64,000 nucleotides of DNA from Candidatus Heimdallarchaeota archaeon (GTDB lineage: Archaea; Asgardarchaeota; Heimdallarchaeia; Hodarchaeales; Hodarchaeaceae). The stretch spans positions 1,419,216-1,483,215 of the forward strand of contig CP070695.1 of the NCBI GenBank assembly GCA_020353515.1, in the 5' to 3' direction. A program made the translations under genes and the position numbers. Positions 35,761 to 44,400 of this stretch are shown piece by piece; within the stretch, counting starts at the first letter, position 1; every line of letters begins with the position of its first letter. Below the pieces are notes generated by a model, which had not been told where the DNA came from, ran no database searches, and saw only the letters and a list, made by a program, of their open reading frames with translations.

Positions 35761-36715
35761 TCTGAGCTCTAATTATATTTTGACGAAGATCGATCATATC
35801 CTCTAAGATTTTCTCAGGTGTTTTTCTAAATTCAAGGAATAAAGATGTGACACTTGTAGCAAATGCAGCTGCATCAAGTTCATTTTGAAATGCCATTAAA
35901 TGGGTAATGAAACAAAAAAGGAATATATCTCCTGCTCCTGTTTCATCAACAATTATACCTTCTGTGTAAGCAGGGACATCAAATATACAAATATCTTTCT
36001 GGCTTTTATATCCCAATATTGCACCGTTTCTTCCTCGAGTAAGAATTACAGAGGTGATTGGTGTTTCCAAAATCTTTTTTACAACTTCTATAGGAAGGAT
36101 GCCAAGGCCTAAATATTTAGATTCAATTTCAGATATCTGAAGACAGTCAACAATTTCCAGAATCCTAGAATCCCACCAATTGCGAAATTCTATCTTCCCT
36201 TCTGATGTGAGGTAACGAAAACAGCCTTGAGGATCAAAAGCAATGTAAGAACACTTTTTTCTCAAGAAACTAAAGAGTTTAATGTCATTAAATTCATGAA
36301 AAGTGGATCCAATAATCACCACTGGCGATTCTTTAAATTCCCAATTAAAATCTGTTGGATTAAACTGTACTGGGGGATCTTTTAAAGATAACATTCTTTC
36401 TTTTTTGTCACTTGGATATTCTAAGCGAAACTGAGGGCATTTGGGTTGTATTTTCAGATTATTCAAATTCATTTGATATTTTGGGTAATTTTTCAATAAA
36501 GAAATCGCTTTGGGGCAAGTATAAGCGTAGATTAATGGTGGATAAATCCAAGAGTACATTTTTGAAAGAATTGCCCCTATAATTCCCGCAAAAGATGGAG
36601 GCCCTCCTATTGTTTGATTAGTTTGATTGTTAACTCGAGATCGGTTTTGGTCATTATGAATCACAGTATCTAATACCATTTGGCCAAGAGCTATGGTAGG
36701 TCTCCTATTTCTCAC
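35741..36715 (-). CDS. PfkB-family sugar/nucleoside kinase
   Basis: A 324-residue ribokinase-fold protein. The N-terminal GGPPSFAGIIGAIL element and the C-terminal signature VDETGAGDIFLFCFI (anion hole and catalytic Asp in GAGD) place it in the PfkB family. Substrate cannot be read from the sequence. It converges on the KaiC-like gene with a 20-base overlap of 3' ends and diverges from the Roadblock gene across about 170 bases. Confidence 0.85.
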   Translation of the reverse strand: MRNRRPTIALGQMVLDTVIHNDQNRSRVNNQTNQTIGGPPSFAGIIGAILSKMYSWIYPPLIYAYTCPKAISLLKNYPKYQMNLNNLKIQPKCPQFRLEYPSDKKERMLSLKDPPVQFNPTDFNWEFKESPVVIIGSTFHEFNDIKLFSFLRKKCSYIAFDPQGCFRYLTSEGKIEFRNWWDSRILEIVDCLQISEIESKYLGLGILPIEVVKKILETPITSVILTRGRNGAILGYKSQKDICIFDVPAYTEGIIVDETGAGDIFLFCFITHLMAFQNELDAAAFATSVTSLFLEFRKTPEKILEDMIDLRQNIIRAQIIESSR

Positions 36716-36887
36716 TTAAGTCAACTCACATAAATTAAGTAGAAAATACAGTAAGGTTTAAATTTTTGCTAAATGTTAAATCTATTATTCGAGAATGGGT
36801 ATTGAATTAACCAGAAACCCTGTTCTATAAACCATATGGAATAATATGCTGTCTTAAGACTTTATGGGTTTCTTTGAAGGTGGAAAC

Positions 36888-37322
36888 ATGGCTTTTGCGC
36901 TTACAGTTGAACAAAAGAAGAAATTAATTAAATTATTACAAGAAATAGTTCGGTATGCAGATCTGGAAGCATTGGCGTTAGTCACCCGAACTGGGATGAG
37001 CGTTGCATTTTTCTCAGAGAAGGATGCCGATCCTGATTTATTCTCCGCGTTATCTGCAGCGGTACTGAGCACGGGTGGGATGGTTGTAGATAGAATGGAT
37101 CATGGACATTTATGGGAAGTATTGGTTCGTGGTGAGAAGGGTTACACCGTATTAAGTTCAGCCGAGGATTTTATCTTAATAGGAGCTTCTAACGAAGCCC
37201 ACTCTTTAGGATTAGCGATTAGAGTACTCCGTAGATATTCGCGAAAAATACCAGAAATCTTCAAAGAAGAAGAAAAAGATATTTCAAGTCTGGTATCTGA
37301 ACTTAAGGATTTACTAAGTTAG
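36888..37322 (+). CDS. Roadblock/LC7 domain protein
   Basis: A 144-residue single-domain protein of the Roadblock/LC7 (longin-related) fold. Visible are the helix LIKLLQEIVRYADLEALALVTRTGMSV (only partly quoted: residues about 10-36), FSALSAAVLSTGGMVVDRM and the final long helix near 110-135. In eukaryotes such proteins regulate small GTPases (Ragulator, MglB-type GAPs); Asgard genomes carry many. Start chosen at 36888 with GAAGGTGG upstream; an ATG at 36864 adds 8 residues. No GTPase partner of Ras type lies in the window. Confidence 0.88.
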   Translation: MAFALTVEQKKKLIKLLQEIVRYADLEALALVTRTGMSVAFFSEKDADPDLFSALSAAVLSTGGMVVDRMDHGHLWEVLVRGEKGYTVLSSAEDFILIGASNEAHSLGLAIRVLRRYSRKIPEIFKEEEKDISSLVSELKDLLS

Positions 37323-37357
37323 GCCCTAAAACTGGCTAATTAAAGGAATAATTTCTT

Positions 37358-38014
37358 TTGGTATCCCTTTTTCTCTTACTTTTTTCTTTGGACCTCTTAT
37401 TTATAGCAGTTGTAAGTTCATTAGATGGGTTCCTGCTGCTTATACTACTCATTCCTTGGACGCTTCTTATCTACATGGTTTTATGCTTCAAAGGTATACG
37501 CTTTTCAACAAATGATGAGCTTCAACAGCTAGCAGGTAGACTTTATTGGATTAGTCAAGGGATTTTTCAAAGTACAGTAATCGCTGTTATGAATATCATT
37601 CTAGGGATAATTATTGTCCCCGATTTGAGTTTAGCACAGTTTGAAAACAATTTTGGGATGTTTACCTCAGTTCTTGTTTTTTTGTTGTTACCTTTCCCTA
37701 GTTTTCTCATCTTGAATATGAAAAAAATGGATCAAGAACAATTATATAGCCTAATTTATCAGGAAATGGTTCAAAGGGGTGAGGCACCCGAATTCGTTGA
37801 ATTAACATCTGAACTTCTCACAATGAAAGAACGTTATACAGAGGAATACATAAATAGATTAACAAAAGTTCGAGATTATGTTTATCAATACATTCACCAA
37901 ACTTTTCCTCAAATATCTCCCTATTTTCTTCAAGAACAGAACCACCATCTGAATCTAGAAAACTTAGCTTTTTTTATTACTAGGAATATAACTTCACTAG
38001 AGAAAGAGTTTTAG
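37358..38014 (+). CDS. membrane protein of unknown function
   Basis: A 218-residue protein with TTG start, two N-terminal helices (about 2-40), then two more (about 70-90, 100-122), followed by a 95-residue soluble, charged, helical C-terminal domain. It starts 35 bases after the Roadblock gene on the same strand, so co-transcription and a membrane-anchoring role for Roadblock signalling are conceivable. No family recognised. Confidence 0.6.
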   Translation: MVSLFLLLFSLDLLFIAVVSSLDGFLLLILLIPWTLLIYMVLCFKGIRFSTNDELQQLAGRLYWISQGIFQSTVIAVMNIILGIIIVPDLSLAQFENNFGMFTSVLVFLLLPFPSFLILNMKKMDQEQLYSLIYQEMVQRGEAPEFVELTSELLTMKERYTEEYINRLTKVRDYVYQYIHQTFPQISPYFLQEQNHHLNLENLAFFITRNITSLEKEF

Positions 38015-38236
38015 GCCAATTTTACAGTATATTCATGCTATTTGAAAGGGTTTTACTAAGGAAAAATAATCCATAAAGGTATCTAGTAAAGGAAAAACAC
38101 ATTTTATTTTCTAATGTAACGAAGAAGTGTAAAATGATATAGCTACATTATCAATGAATATTCTCATAAAAAATTAATTAATGCATTCTGAAAGCGTTAG
38201 TACAGAATTTTTTTGTTAAAAAATGAGGTTTCCTCT

Positions 38237-38512
38237 TTGGGTAAGAAACGTAAGTCTGGTGGGCGAAGCAAGGGCAAAAAAGGGACTCTTTCAAAGGTTC
38301 AATGTTCATCCTGCCGTCGAATGATACCACGTGATAAAGCTAAACGAAAAACAAGTTATAAAGCTCTTGTTGATTTTACAATCGGAAAAGAACTACGGCA
38401 ACAAGGTGCTCATGTCCCTCGTGTTCCATATGTAAGGTATTATTGTGTGTCATGTGCAATTCACAGACATCACGTGAAAATTCGCGCAGAAGACGAACGA
38501 AAAAGCCGCTAA
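38237..38512 (+). CDS. rps26e: ribosomal protein eS26
   Basis: A 91-residue small-subunit protein. The zinc site is made by CSSC (about 24-27) and CVSC (about 75-78), with the family block YYCVSCAIHRHHVKIR and the basic N-terminus GKKRKSGGRSKGKK. I use the TTG at 38237, preceded by GAGG; an upstream TTG (38213) adds 8 residues. eS26 is restricted to eukaryotes and some archaea (Thermoproteota, Asgard), so it helps place the organism. It is followed closely by tRNA-Arg. Confidence 0.93.
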   Translation: MGKKRKSGGRSKGKKGTLSKVQCSSCRRMIPRDKAKRKTSYKALVDFTIGKELRQQGAHVPRVPYVRYYCVSCAIHRHHVKIRAEDERKSR

Positions 38513-38534
38513 AAAATTAAGATAGCTGTGAGGT

Positions 38535-38654
38535 GGATCCGTGGCTCAGCCTGGATAGAGCGTCTGGCTTCGGAAGGTAAAACCTGTTCTTTCATTGAAA
38601 GTAATAATACCTGAAGTAACCAGAATGTCGTGGGTTCAAATCCCTCCGGATCCG
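38535..38654 (+). tRNA. tRNA-Arg(UCG) with 45-base intron
   Basis: Acceptor arms GGATCCG and CGGATCC pair fully; discriminator is G38654. The anticodon stem TCTGG/CCAGA encloses loop CTTCGGA, anticodon TCG at 38570-38572. A 45-base intron (38574-38618) follows position 37, the canonical archaeal site. The T arm GTGGG-TTCAAAT-CCCTC has one U-U mismatch. No CCA is encoded. It lies 22 bases after eS26. Confidence 0.93.
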
Positions 38655-38753
38655 CTATACTCTAGGTAGAATCCATTTGGAGTAATCATCACTAGCAAAA
38701 AATGGGTTGAGCTAATAGGAACTTGTTCCTACTAGATACTCTTACTCTAGTGA

Positions 38754-41189
38754 TTACAATCTATCATAGTAATCTTCTGGTTTGGGGGGAAGAGGGTGAT
38801 GAAAACCTTTACGCTTACGGGTTGCAATAACAAATTGTCGGGCTAATCCTCCACCTTCTTCTTCAGGTTTTGTTGGGTCTCCTGGTACTTTCTCCCAATG
38901 GTCAAATACCATTTGACTGAAAGCAAATCCAGAGGTTTCGGATCGCAATTCCGTTGTGATCCCAAATGATTCAGTAACAGGAACCTCCGCAATAATAATA
39001 TTTAGTGGGGTGCCTTCTCTTTTCTGAGTATCAATCACACGGCCCCTTCTTCTGGTGAGAACCTTATAGACATTCCCTAAGTATTGTTCAGGGACTTGAA
39101 CTTGAACCTTATAGATAGGTTCCAAGAGGATAGGTTCCGCCATTAACATGGCTCCAAAACAAGCTCTACGAGAGACTGGCATGACTTGTCCTGCGCCACG
39201 ATGGACTGGATCTTCGTGGAGCTTCACATCTTCGAGCATGAATCGTAATCCATAAAAAGGCTCACCACATAAAGGCCCCTCCTTAGCTGCCCAACGAAAA
39301 CCCTGGATAATGTAATCTTTCACTTCTCTGAGATATTGAACTCCCTTGGTAGCATCGATAAAGAAATTTGGATCATCTTCTTCAGGACCCATTCCCCAAA
39401 CCTTTCGTCCAGCTTTTGCTTCCCATCCTGCTTTGTCTCTAAGAAGCTGAGCCATTTCTTTGCGATCTGTATATTGGTGAATTTCTCCATTTTCAATTAG
39501 TTCGATAGCACCAGAATCTAGGGGTCCCGCACGAACCCATAATCGGTTATGTTTATTGGGTGACTTTGCTAAGGACTGTTGATATGATTCCCCTTGAACT
39601 GACTCCCGAAAAACAACAATAGGTTCACTTTGCATTACTTCAATGTGTTGAAGGTCTTGAAGGTCCTTCACCGCAATTTCAAGATGGAGTTCTCCAGTTC
39701 CAGAAAGTAAATACTCCCCTGTTTCTTCGTTGATTTTTGTCTTTAAGGAAGGATCGACCAACTCCATAAGCTGCATCCCTTCTGCCAGTTTTGGTAGCTC
39801 GCTTGGAGTTTTTGCTTCTATAGCAATGGTGACAACTGGTTCTACAGCGTAGGAAAGGGCATGGAATGGCATTACTGTTTCTAGACTAGTTATTGTGCTA
39901 CTAGCTGTAGCTCCGCGTAATCCCTGTAAAGCAACAATATTTCCTGCAGGAATTTCTTCAACCTTTTCTGTCTTTGCTCCCATGAGCATTGAAACCTGCT
40001 GTATATTGGTCGTAAATCGCCGTTCTTTGCCTCCTGGTTTATAACCTGGAAGTAATGCTGTAATTTTTTGACCAGCTTTTACTTTACCTGAAAAGATCCT
40101 ACCCATGGCAATTATTCGCTTTGCCTTACCTGGAATCATTTTAGACAATGCAATCATTACCGGTGCATCTTCGTTGCATTCTAACAGTCCCTTCCCTTCT
40201 TCTGTCTCAAAATCTCCCGTCCAGAAGCTTTTAAAGCGATATTCCTGTGCTGCTAGAGGTGATGGACAAAACTGAACCACCATATCCAATACAGCCTTTT
40301 CTACAGGTAGCCACTTTTCTAATAGAGCTTTTGCAATCCTTTTTGGTGGTTCTAGCCAGACAGTCTCATCTAATCGTAATTCTAATTGCTTTGCTACCTT
40401 TTTAAGAGAATCTAAATCATTATCTTCAGCTTTTTGATATATTTCATAAGTTGGTTTTAAAACACCATTTACAAAATTATTTTTCATCCAAAGGTTTTTG
40501 ATCAATTTATCAATTGGTTGTCCTGTTTTTTCATGCCAAATTTCAGCTAAAGCGGGAATCGTTAATCCAAAACGATGAATTGCCGAACCAAAAGCGACAG
40601 TACCTTGCCGAGGATCTACACGCCAAATTTTTTTGTATTCAGGAGGCGCATAAGTCTCAATTAAAACATTAAAGTCACTAATTATCGTCTTAAACTTTTC
40701 ATAAGCATCTTCAGGTGACATTCGCATTTCAGTAATTAATCGGTCAACTTTGTTGATAATCAAAACAGGACGAACTCGTTCTGCTAACGCTTGTTGGGTA
40801 ACAACTTCAGTTTGAACCATGACTCCCTCAACAGCGTCAACAAGCACCAGAGCGCCATCAACCACTCGTAAAGCTGAAGTAACTTCTCCAGAAAAATCAA
40901 CGTGTCCAGGGGTATCTTGAAGATTTATAAGGAAAGTTTTTTGATCAAATTCATGGATAAGGGATATTCCAGTGGTTTTAATGGTAATCCCGCGTTCTTG
41001 TTCATCATCCCGCGTATCAGTAGCTCGTGCTTCTCCAGCAATTTTTTCTGCCAGAAGACCGCAGGCCGCAAGAAGAGAATCAGTGAGTGTGCTTTTCCCA
41101 TGATCTATATGAGCGATCACGCCGAGATTACGTACTAAATCTCGATTGTAAAGTAATTTTTGGGCTTCTTCAACTGTGAATTTCGGCAT
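38754..41189 (-). CDS. fusA: translation elongation factor 2, eukaryote-like
   Basis: An 811-residue GTPase catalysing ribosomal translocation. P-loop AHIDHGKSTLTDSLL near 26-40, EQERGITIKTT switch region, DTPGHVDF and NKVDR are clear. The protein is longer than typical archaeal EF-2 (about 730) and closer to eukaryotic eEF2 (about 840). Many blocks match eEF2 rather than archaeal EF-2: SPNKHNRLWVRAGPL, KGVQYLREVKDYI, FDHWEKVPGDP, ATRKRKG and the YYDRL end. His663 in VHRGAGQ is the expected diphthamide position. Stands alone on the minus strand. The symbol follows archaeal usage. Confidence 0.96.
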   Translation of the reverse strand: MPKFTVEEAQKLLYNRDLVRNLGVIAHIDHGKSTLTDSLLAACGLLAEKIAGEARATDTRDDEQERGITIKTTGISLIHEFDQKTFLINLQDTPGHVDFSGEVTSALRVVDGALVLVDAVEGVMVQTEVVTQQALAERVRPVLIINKVDRLITEMRMSPEDAYEKFKTIISDFNVLIETYAPPEYKKIWRVDPRQGTVAFGSAIHRFGLTIPALAEIWHEKTGQPIDKLIKNLWMKNNFVNGVLKPTYEIYQKAEDNDLDSLKKVAKQLELRLDETVWLEPPKRIAKALLEKWLPVEKAVLDMVVQFCPSPLAAQEYRFKSFWTGDFETEEGKGLLECNEDAPVMIALSKMIPGKAKRIIAMGRIFSGKVKAGQKITALLPGYKPGGKERRFTTNIQQVSMLMGAKTEKVEEIPAGNIVALQGLRGATASSTITSLETVMPFHALSYAVEPVVTIAIEAKTPSELPKLAEGMQLMELVDPSLKTKINEETGEYLLSGTGELHLEIAVKDLQDLQHIEVMQSEPIVVFRESVQGESYQQSLAKSPNKHNRLWVRAGPLDSGAIELIENGEIHQYTDRKEMAQLLRDKAGWEAKAGRKVWGMGPEEDDPNFFIDATKGVQYLREVKDYIIQGFRWAAKEGPLCGEPFYGLRFMLEDVKLHEDPVHRGAGQVMPVSRRACFGAMLMAEPILLEPIYKVQVQVPEQYLGNVYKVLTRRRGRVIDTQKREGTPLNIIIAEVPVTESFGITTELRSETSGFAFSQMVFDHWEKVPGDPTKPEEEGGGLARQFVIATRKRKGFHHPLPPKPEDYYDRL

Positions 41190-41588
41190 TTATATTGTCT
41201 CCAAAAAATCAGACTAAATGATATTATTTCCATTTTAGTTTATGGAAATGCTACCTTTCCTCAGATAATAAGTAATTTACCTCTTAAAAGTGGTTATATC
41301 TTTATTTAGAGTGTTTCAAGAATTACATATTTGAACTTCGATTATTACGATTATTAACATGACATTTTCTACAATAGTCAATTGACTTTCACTTATATCC
41401 ACTTTTTTTCAGGAGTCTTTTTTCAAAGAAGAAATTATCAACCATTATAGAATGACTATCAATTGAATCGTTTTGATCCTTCCAAACAATTTGCTTATGA
41501 TTCATTCATTAAAGTCGCTCCTGAGGATGTAATTTTCAAGACCGATCAATTAACTGCCTTCAATATCCCAAAAAAATTGTGAAATGTA
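41190..41588. other. 399-base upstream region with one small frame
   Basis: Upstream of EF-2 on one side and a small gene on the other. I see no RNA gene. A 39-codon frame from a TTG at 41463 to the TGA at 41580-41582 encodes NRFDPSKQFAYDSFIK and on, which looks protein-like but lacks a ribosome site. It could be the decayed front of the next gene, which begins 7 bases later. Confidence 0.4.
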
Positions 41589-41813
41589 ATGATTGAAAAG
41601 GACAAAGTCAATGCTATCCTTCGTGAATTTCAAGACATTTTAAAGAAGTACCGTCCCAACACCTCGGAATTACAGTTAATAAATTCAAAAATTTCGCAAA
41701 TGACGGCAAGAAATATTGAAAAACAATTTGGAAAAACAACTTCCTCGCCACGACGAAAGCCCCCTGCCCCTAAACCAGTTAAGAAAAAATGGCATAAGAT
41801 AAAAATCGATTAA
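41589..41813 (+). CDS. small basic protein of unknown function
   Basis: A 74-residue protein: an N-terminal helical part with heptad-like Leu/Ile positions, then a Pro/Lys/Arg-rich basic tail (RRKPPAPKPVKKKWHK). The tail suggests nucleic-acid or membrane-surface binding. There is no clear ribosome site, and a protein-like frame ends just upstream, so it could be part of a broken longer gene. Unrecognised. Confidence 0.45.
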   Translation: MIEKDKVNAILREFQDILKKYRPNTSELQLINSKISQMTARNIEKQFGKTTSSPRRKPPAPKPVKKKWHKIKID

Positions 41814-41918
41814 TTCCTTGTTGTGATAAATTCTGTATACTTCTATTTAGAACACAATTTTTTTTAAACTACCAAAATGGGAGTCCACACTATCTTCTAA
41901 ATTATTTGCTGGATTGTT

Positions 41919-42593
41919 ATGGCTAAAATTAGAGTTAAAATTATGTTACATCTCTATGCCATCCCCATTCTCCTTACTTTCTTTCATCTTTGCTACCGTA
42001 TTAAAATCTGGGGAAAAAAATATGTTCCTGCAAGGGGTTGGAATAATAAAGGAATCATTATTATGGCAAATCACCGATCTCTTCTGGATCCTTTTTTAAT
42101 CGGTTTAACAGCTTTTCCTAGATTTTACAAGCCCTTTTTTTATCCTGCAGATGCTAAATTGTGGAAACTCTCCCTATTCCGACCAATCCTGCATGGTATG
42201 AATTGTTTTCCAGTTTTTAAAGGTTCGAAAAAAATGGATATAATAAAATATCACATTGCAGTAGTAAAAAACGGAGGATCGGTTTGTTACTTCCCTGAAG
42301 GAGCTCGAACTAAGGATGGCAAACTACAACCTGGGAAGTTAGGAGCAGGTCTAATAGCTCATTCTACTCGTGCTTTGGTCATTCCGTGCGCTGTTCAGAA
42401 TACTGATATTGCTATGCCAGTAGGAAAACCATTAACATTGGGAGGGGGCCCAAGAAAAATTACATTAAAAGTGAAATTTGGGCCTCCGCTTGATTTAAGG
42501 AAGTTCTATAAACTTCCAAGCTCTAAAGAAACATCCCAACAGATTAGTGATTACATAATGGGGAAGATTGCAGAGTTAATGGAAACGATTTAA
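41919..42593 (+). CDS. PlsC-type 1-acylglycerol-3-phosphate acyltransferase homologue
   Basis: A 224-residue acyltransferase. An N-terminal hydrophobic helix (about 9-26) precedes the catalytic motif NHRSLLD (near 50-56; HX4D), and FPEGARTKDG near 125-134 is the glycerol-phosphate-binding EGxR motif. In bacteria this family adds a fatty acyl chain to lysophosphatidate. Archaeal lipids are ether-linked, so the substrate is unclear; Asgard genomes are known to contain such genes. It is 17 bases ahead of an M24 peptidase gene. Confidence 0.85.
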   Translation: MAKIRVKIMLHLYAIPILLTFFHLCYRIKIWGKKYVPARGWNNKGIIIMANHRSLLDPFLIGLTAFPRFYKPFFYPADAKLWKLSLFRPILHGMNCFPVFKGSKKMDIIKYHIAVVKNGGSVCYFPEGARTKDGKLQPGKLGAGLIAHSTRALVIPCAVQNTDIAMPVGKPLTLGGGPRKITLKVKFGPPLDLRKFYKLPSSKETSQQISDYIMGKIAELMETI

Positions 42594-42609
42594 TCAGGAG
42601 AATTTTAAA

Positions 42610-43773
42610 TTGGTTCGTTTTGTGACAAAAGAGAAATTAAGCTATTTATACGATGAACTGGAAAATTCTGGGATTGATATCCTATATCTTACTGATTGGG
42701 AAGAAAACCGAAATGTGAATGTAAAATATCTTTCAGGTATTCCTGAGGATGCTAACTTATTCATCGATGTTCAGAATCAACAAACAGTACTCATTCCGCG
42801 AGATTTTCAGTTAGCTGAAGAGTATGCAGAAGCGGATCAGTTAATAAATACAGCAGAATTTGAGGGTGGAGTGGATCCTGCGACATCTGAAACTCTCAAG
42901 CAAATTTCAAGCTCTCACCCTAAAATTGGCGTTCTTAAGGAAATTCCATATCATCGTGTTAAAACCATTCTTGATCAAGTACCAGATGCCGAAATAGTGT
43001 TTAATCCGAAGAAGATTGATACCTTACTAAACAGCCTTCGAGCAACCAAGTCTTCTTACGAGATTGCCTTATTAAAAAAATCAATAAAGATTAGTAACCA
43101 ACTTGTAGATGAAATAGAGGATCTCCTAACCACTGAAAACGAAATTAAGAGTGAAATTGACCTAGCGATTTTTGTAGAAACCCAGATGCGTAGGTTGGGT
43201 GCTCAAGGAATCGGATTTGAGACTATGGTGGCAAGTAGTGCCCGATCGTGGCAGATCCATACCTATCCACGTGTGGATCCAGAATTACCACTTTGTCGTC
43301 CTGGTTTAGCACTGATTGATTTTGGTGTTGATGCAGAAGGGTATACTTCCGACGTTACACTACCATTTGTCATGGGGATCATGAATAAGAAAATGAAAAC
43401 GATAGTAGAAACAGTGCAACAGGCTCACGATGAGGCAATTGACGCCCTTAAAGACAATCATTTTCTCCATGATGTAGCAGAAGTCGCATTCAATATAATT
43501 GAAGCAGCAGGTTTCAAAATGCCCCATGGATTAGGCCATGGTATAGGATTAACAGTTCATGATTCCCCATTTATTAGACGAAAGTCTACTAATGAACTTT
43601 CACTGAAAAATTGGGTCGATATAGAATTAGAAGAAGGTATGGTCTTTACAGTTGAACCAGGGATCTATGAAAAGGATGTAGGTGGATTTCGTCTCGAAAA
43701 TGATATTATTATAACAACAAAAGGCGCCGAGGTTGTTACAAATTCTCATCCAATTTTTATCGGTTTATCTTAA
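42610..43773 (+). CDS. M24-family Xaa-Pro aminopeptidase/dipeptidase
   Basis: A 387-residue protein with a creatinase-like N-terminal domain and a C-terminal pita-bread catalytic domain. Dinuclear metal ligands are in DFGVDAEGYTSD, HGLGHGIGL, VEPGIY and RLENDI. It cleaves the bond before or after proline in small peptides in the cytoplasm. TTG start with CAGGAG upstream; it follows the acyltransferase by 16 bases. Full family length, nothing missing. Confidence 0.92.
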   Translation: MVRFVTKEKLSYLYDELENSGIDILYLTDWEENRNVNVKYLSGIPEDANLFIDVQNQQTVLIPRDFQLAEEYAEADQLINTAEFEGGVDPATSETLKQISSSHPKIGVLKEIPYHRVKTILDQVPDAEIVFNPKKIDTLLNSLRATKSSYEIALLKKSIKISNQLVDEIEDLLTTENEIKSEIDLAIFVETQMRRLGAQGIGFETMVASSARSWQIHTYPRVDPELPLCRPGLALIDFGVDAEGYTSDVTLPFVMGIMNKKMKTIVETVQQAHDEAIDALKDNHFLHDVAEVAFNIIEAAGFKMPHGLGHGIGLTVHDSPFIRRKSTNELSLKNWVDIELEEGMVFTVEPGIYEKDVGGFRLENDIIITTKGAEVVTNSHPIFIGLS

Positions 43774-43844
43774 AGAATGAAACTTTTTCGTATATTTGTT
43801 ATTTAAAGAAAAGGCTTGCTTCTTTCATGATTAATTGACTGTTA

Positions 43845-44390
43845 TTAACTTGGAGTAATGAAATCTCCAAGATATTGTCTTTGATTCTTATCACAGAATA
43901 CAATAGAAAGGTTCCAATCTGAAACAAACGTAACCCCACTTAATACGATTTTAAAATCATAATTTTGAATTTGATTTAACATTTTTATTTGATTAGGAGA
44001 AAAAGAAAACTGAAAAGGTGACCATGTATTTATCCCTGTTCGTGACTTTACTTCAATAACATATCCCTTTAGCCAGGGTAAATTGTTTTTTGCTTTTAAA
44101 AATCGAGTTAATCCTTCTTTTTCAGAAAAATACTGGTAAATAATTTCTTCAGGTTTGAATTCATTTTCTCTATGATAAGGAGCTATCCCAAGAAAATCCA
44201 TTGTTTGTTGGTTTTTTCGTATGAAATCGACATATCTCCCCACAATTGACGCTTTATCTAGATATTTCAGTACTGTTGAAGGACGAACAATTAAAATTGG
44301 GAAGCGTTGAGTAAGTATATAGCGTGTAAATTCTTCTGCGATTAAACCTCTAAGGACTGTATTTTCTCCCGTTAAAAGATTGTAAAGCAT
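43845..44390 (-). CDS. unknown protein, possible PD-(D/E)XK nuclease fold
   Basis: A 181-residue soluble protein. The only suggestive motif is GYVIEVKSRTG near 111-121, a beta strand with E-x-K as in restriction-endonuclease-like nucleases, with a possible acidic partner in TMDFLGIAP near 63-71 and a following helix FSPNQIKML. No family name can be given. It is the last gene of the eS19-PDCD5-BirA operon, 10 bases after birA. Confidence 0.5.
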   Translation of the reverse strand: MLYNLLTGENTVLRGLIAEEFTRYILTQRFPILIVRPSTVLKYLDKASIVGRYVDFIRKNQQTMDFLGIAPYHRENEFKPEEIIYQYFSEKEGLTRFLKAKNNLPWLKGYVIEVKSRTGINTWSPFQFSFSPNQIKMLNQIQNYDFKIVLSGVTFVSDWNLSIVFCDKNQRQYLGDFITPS

Positions 44391-44400
44391 GAATTAAACC

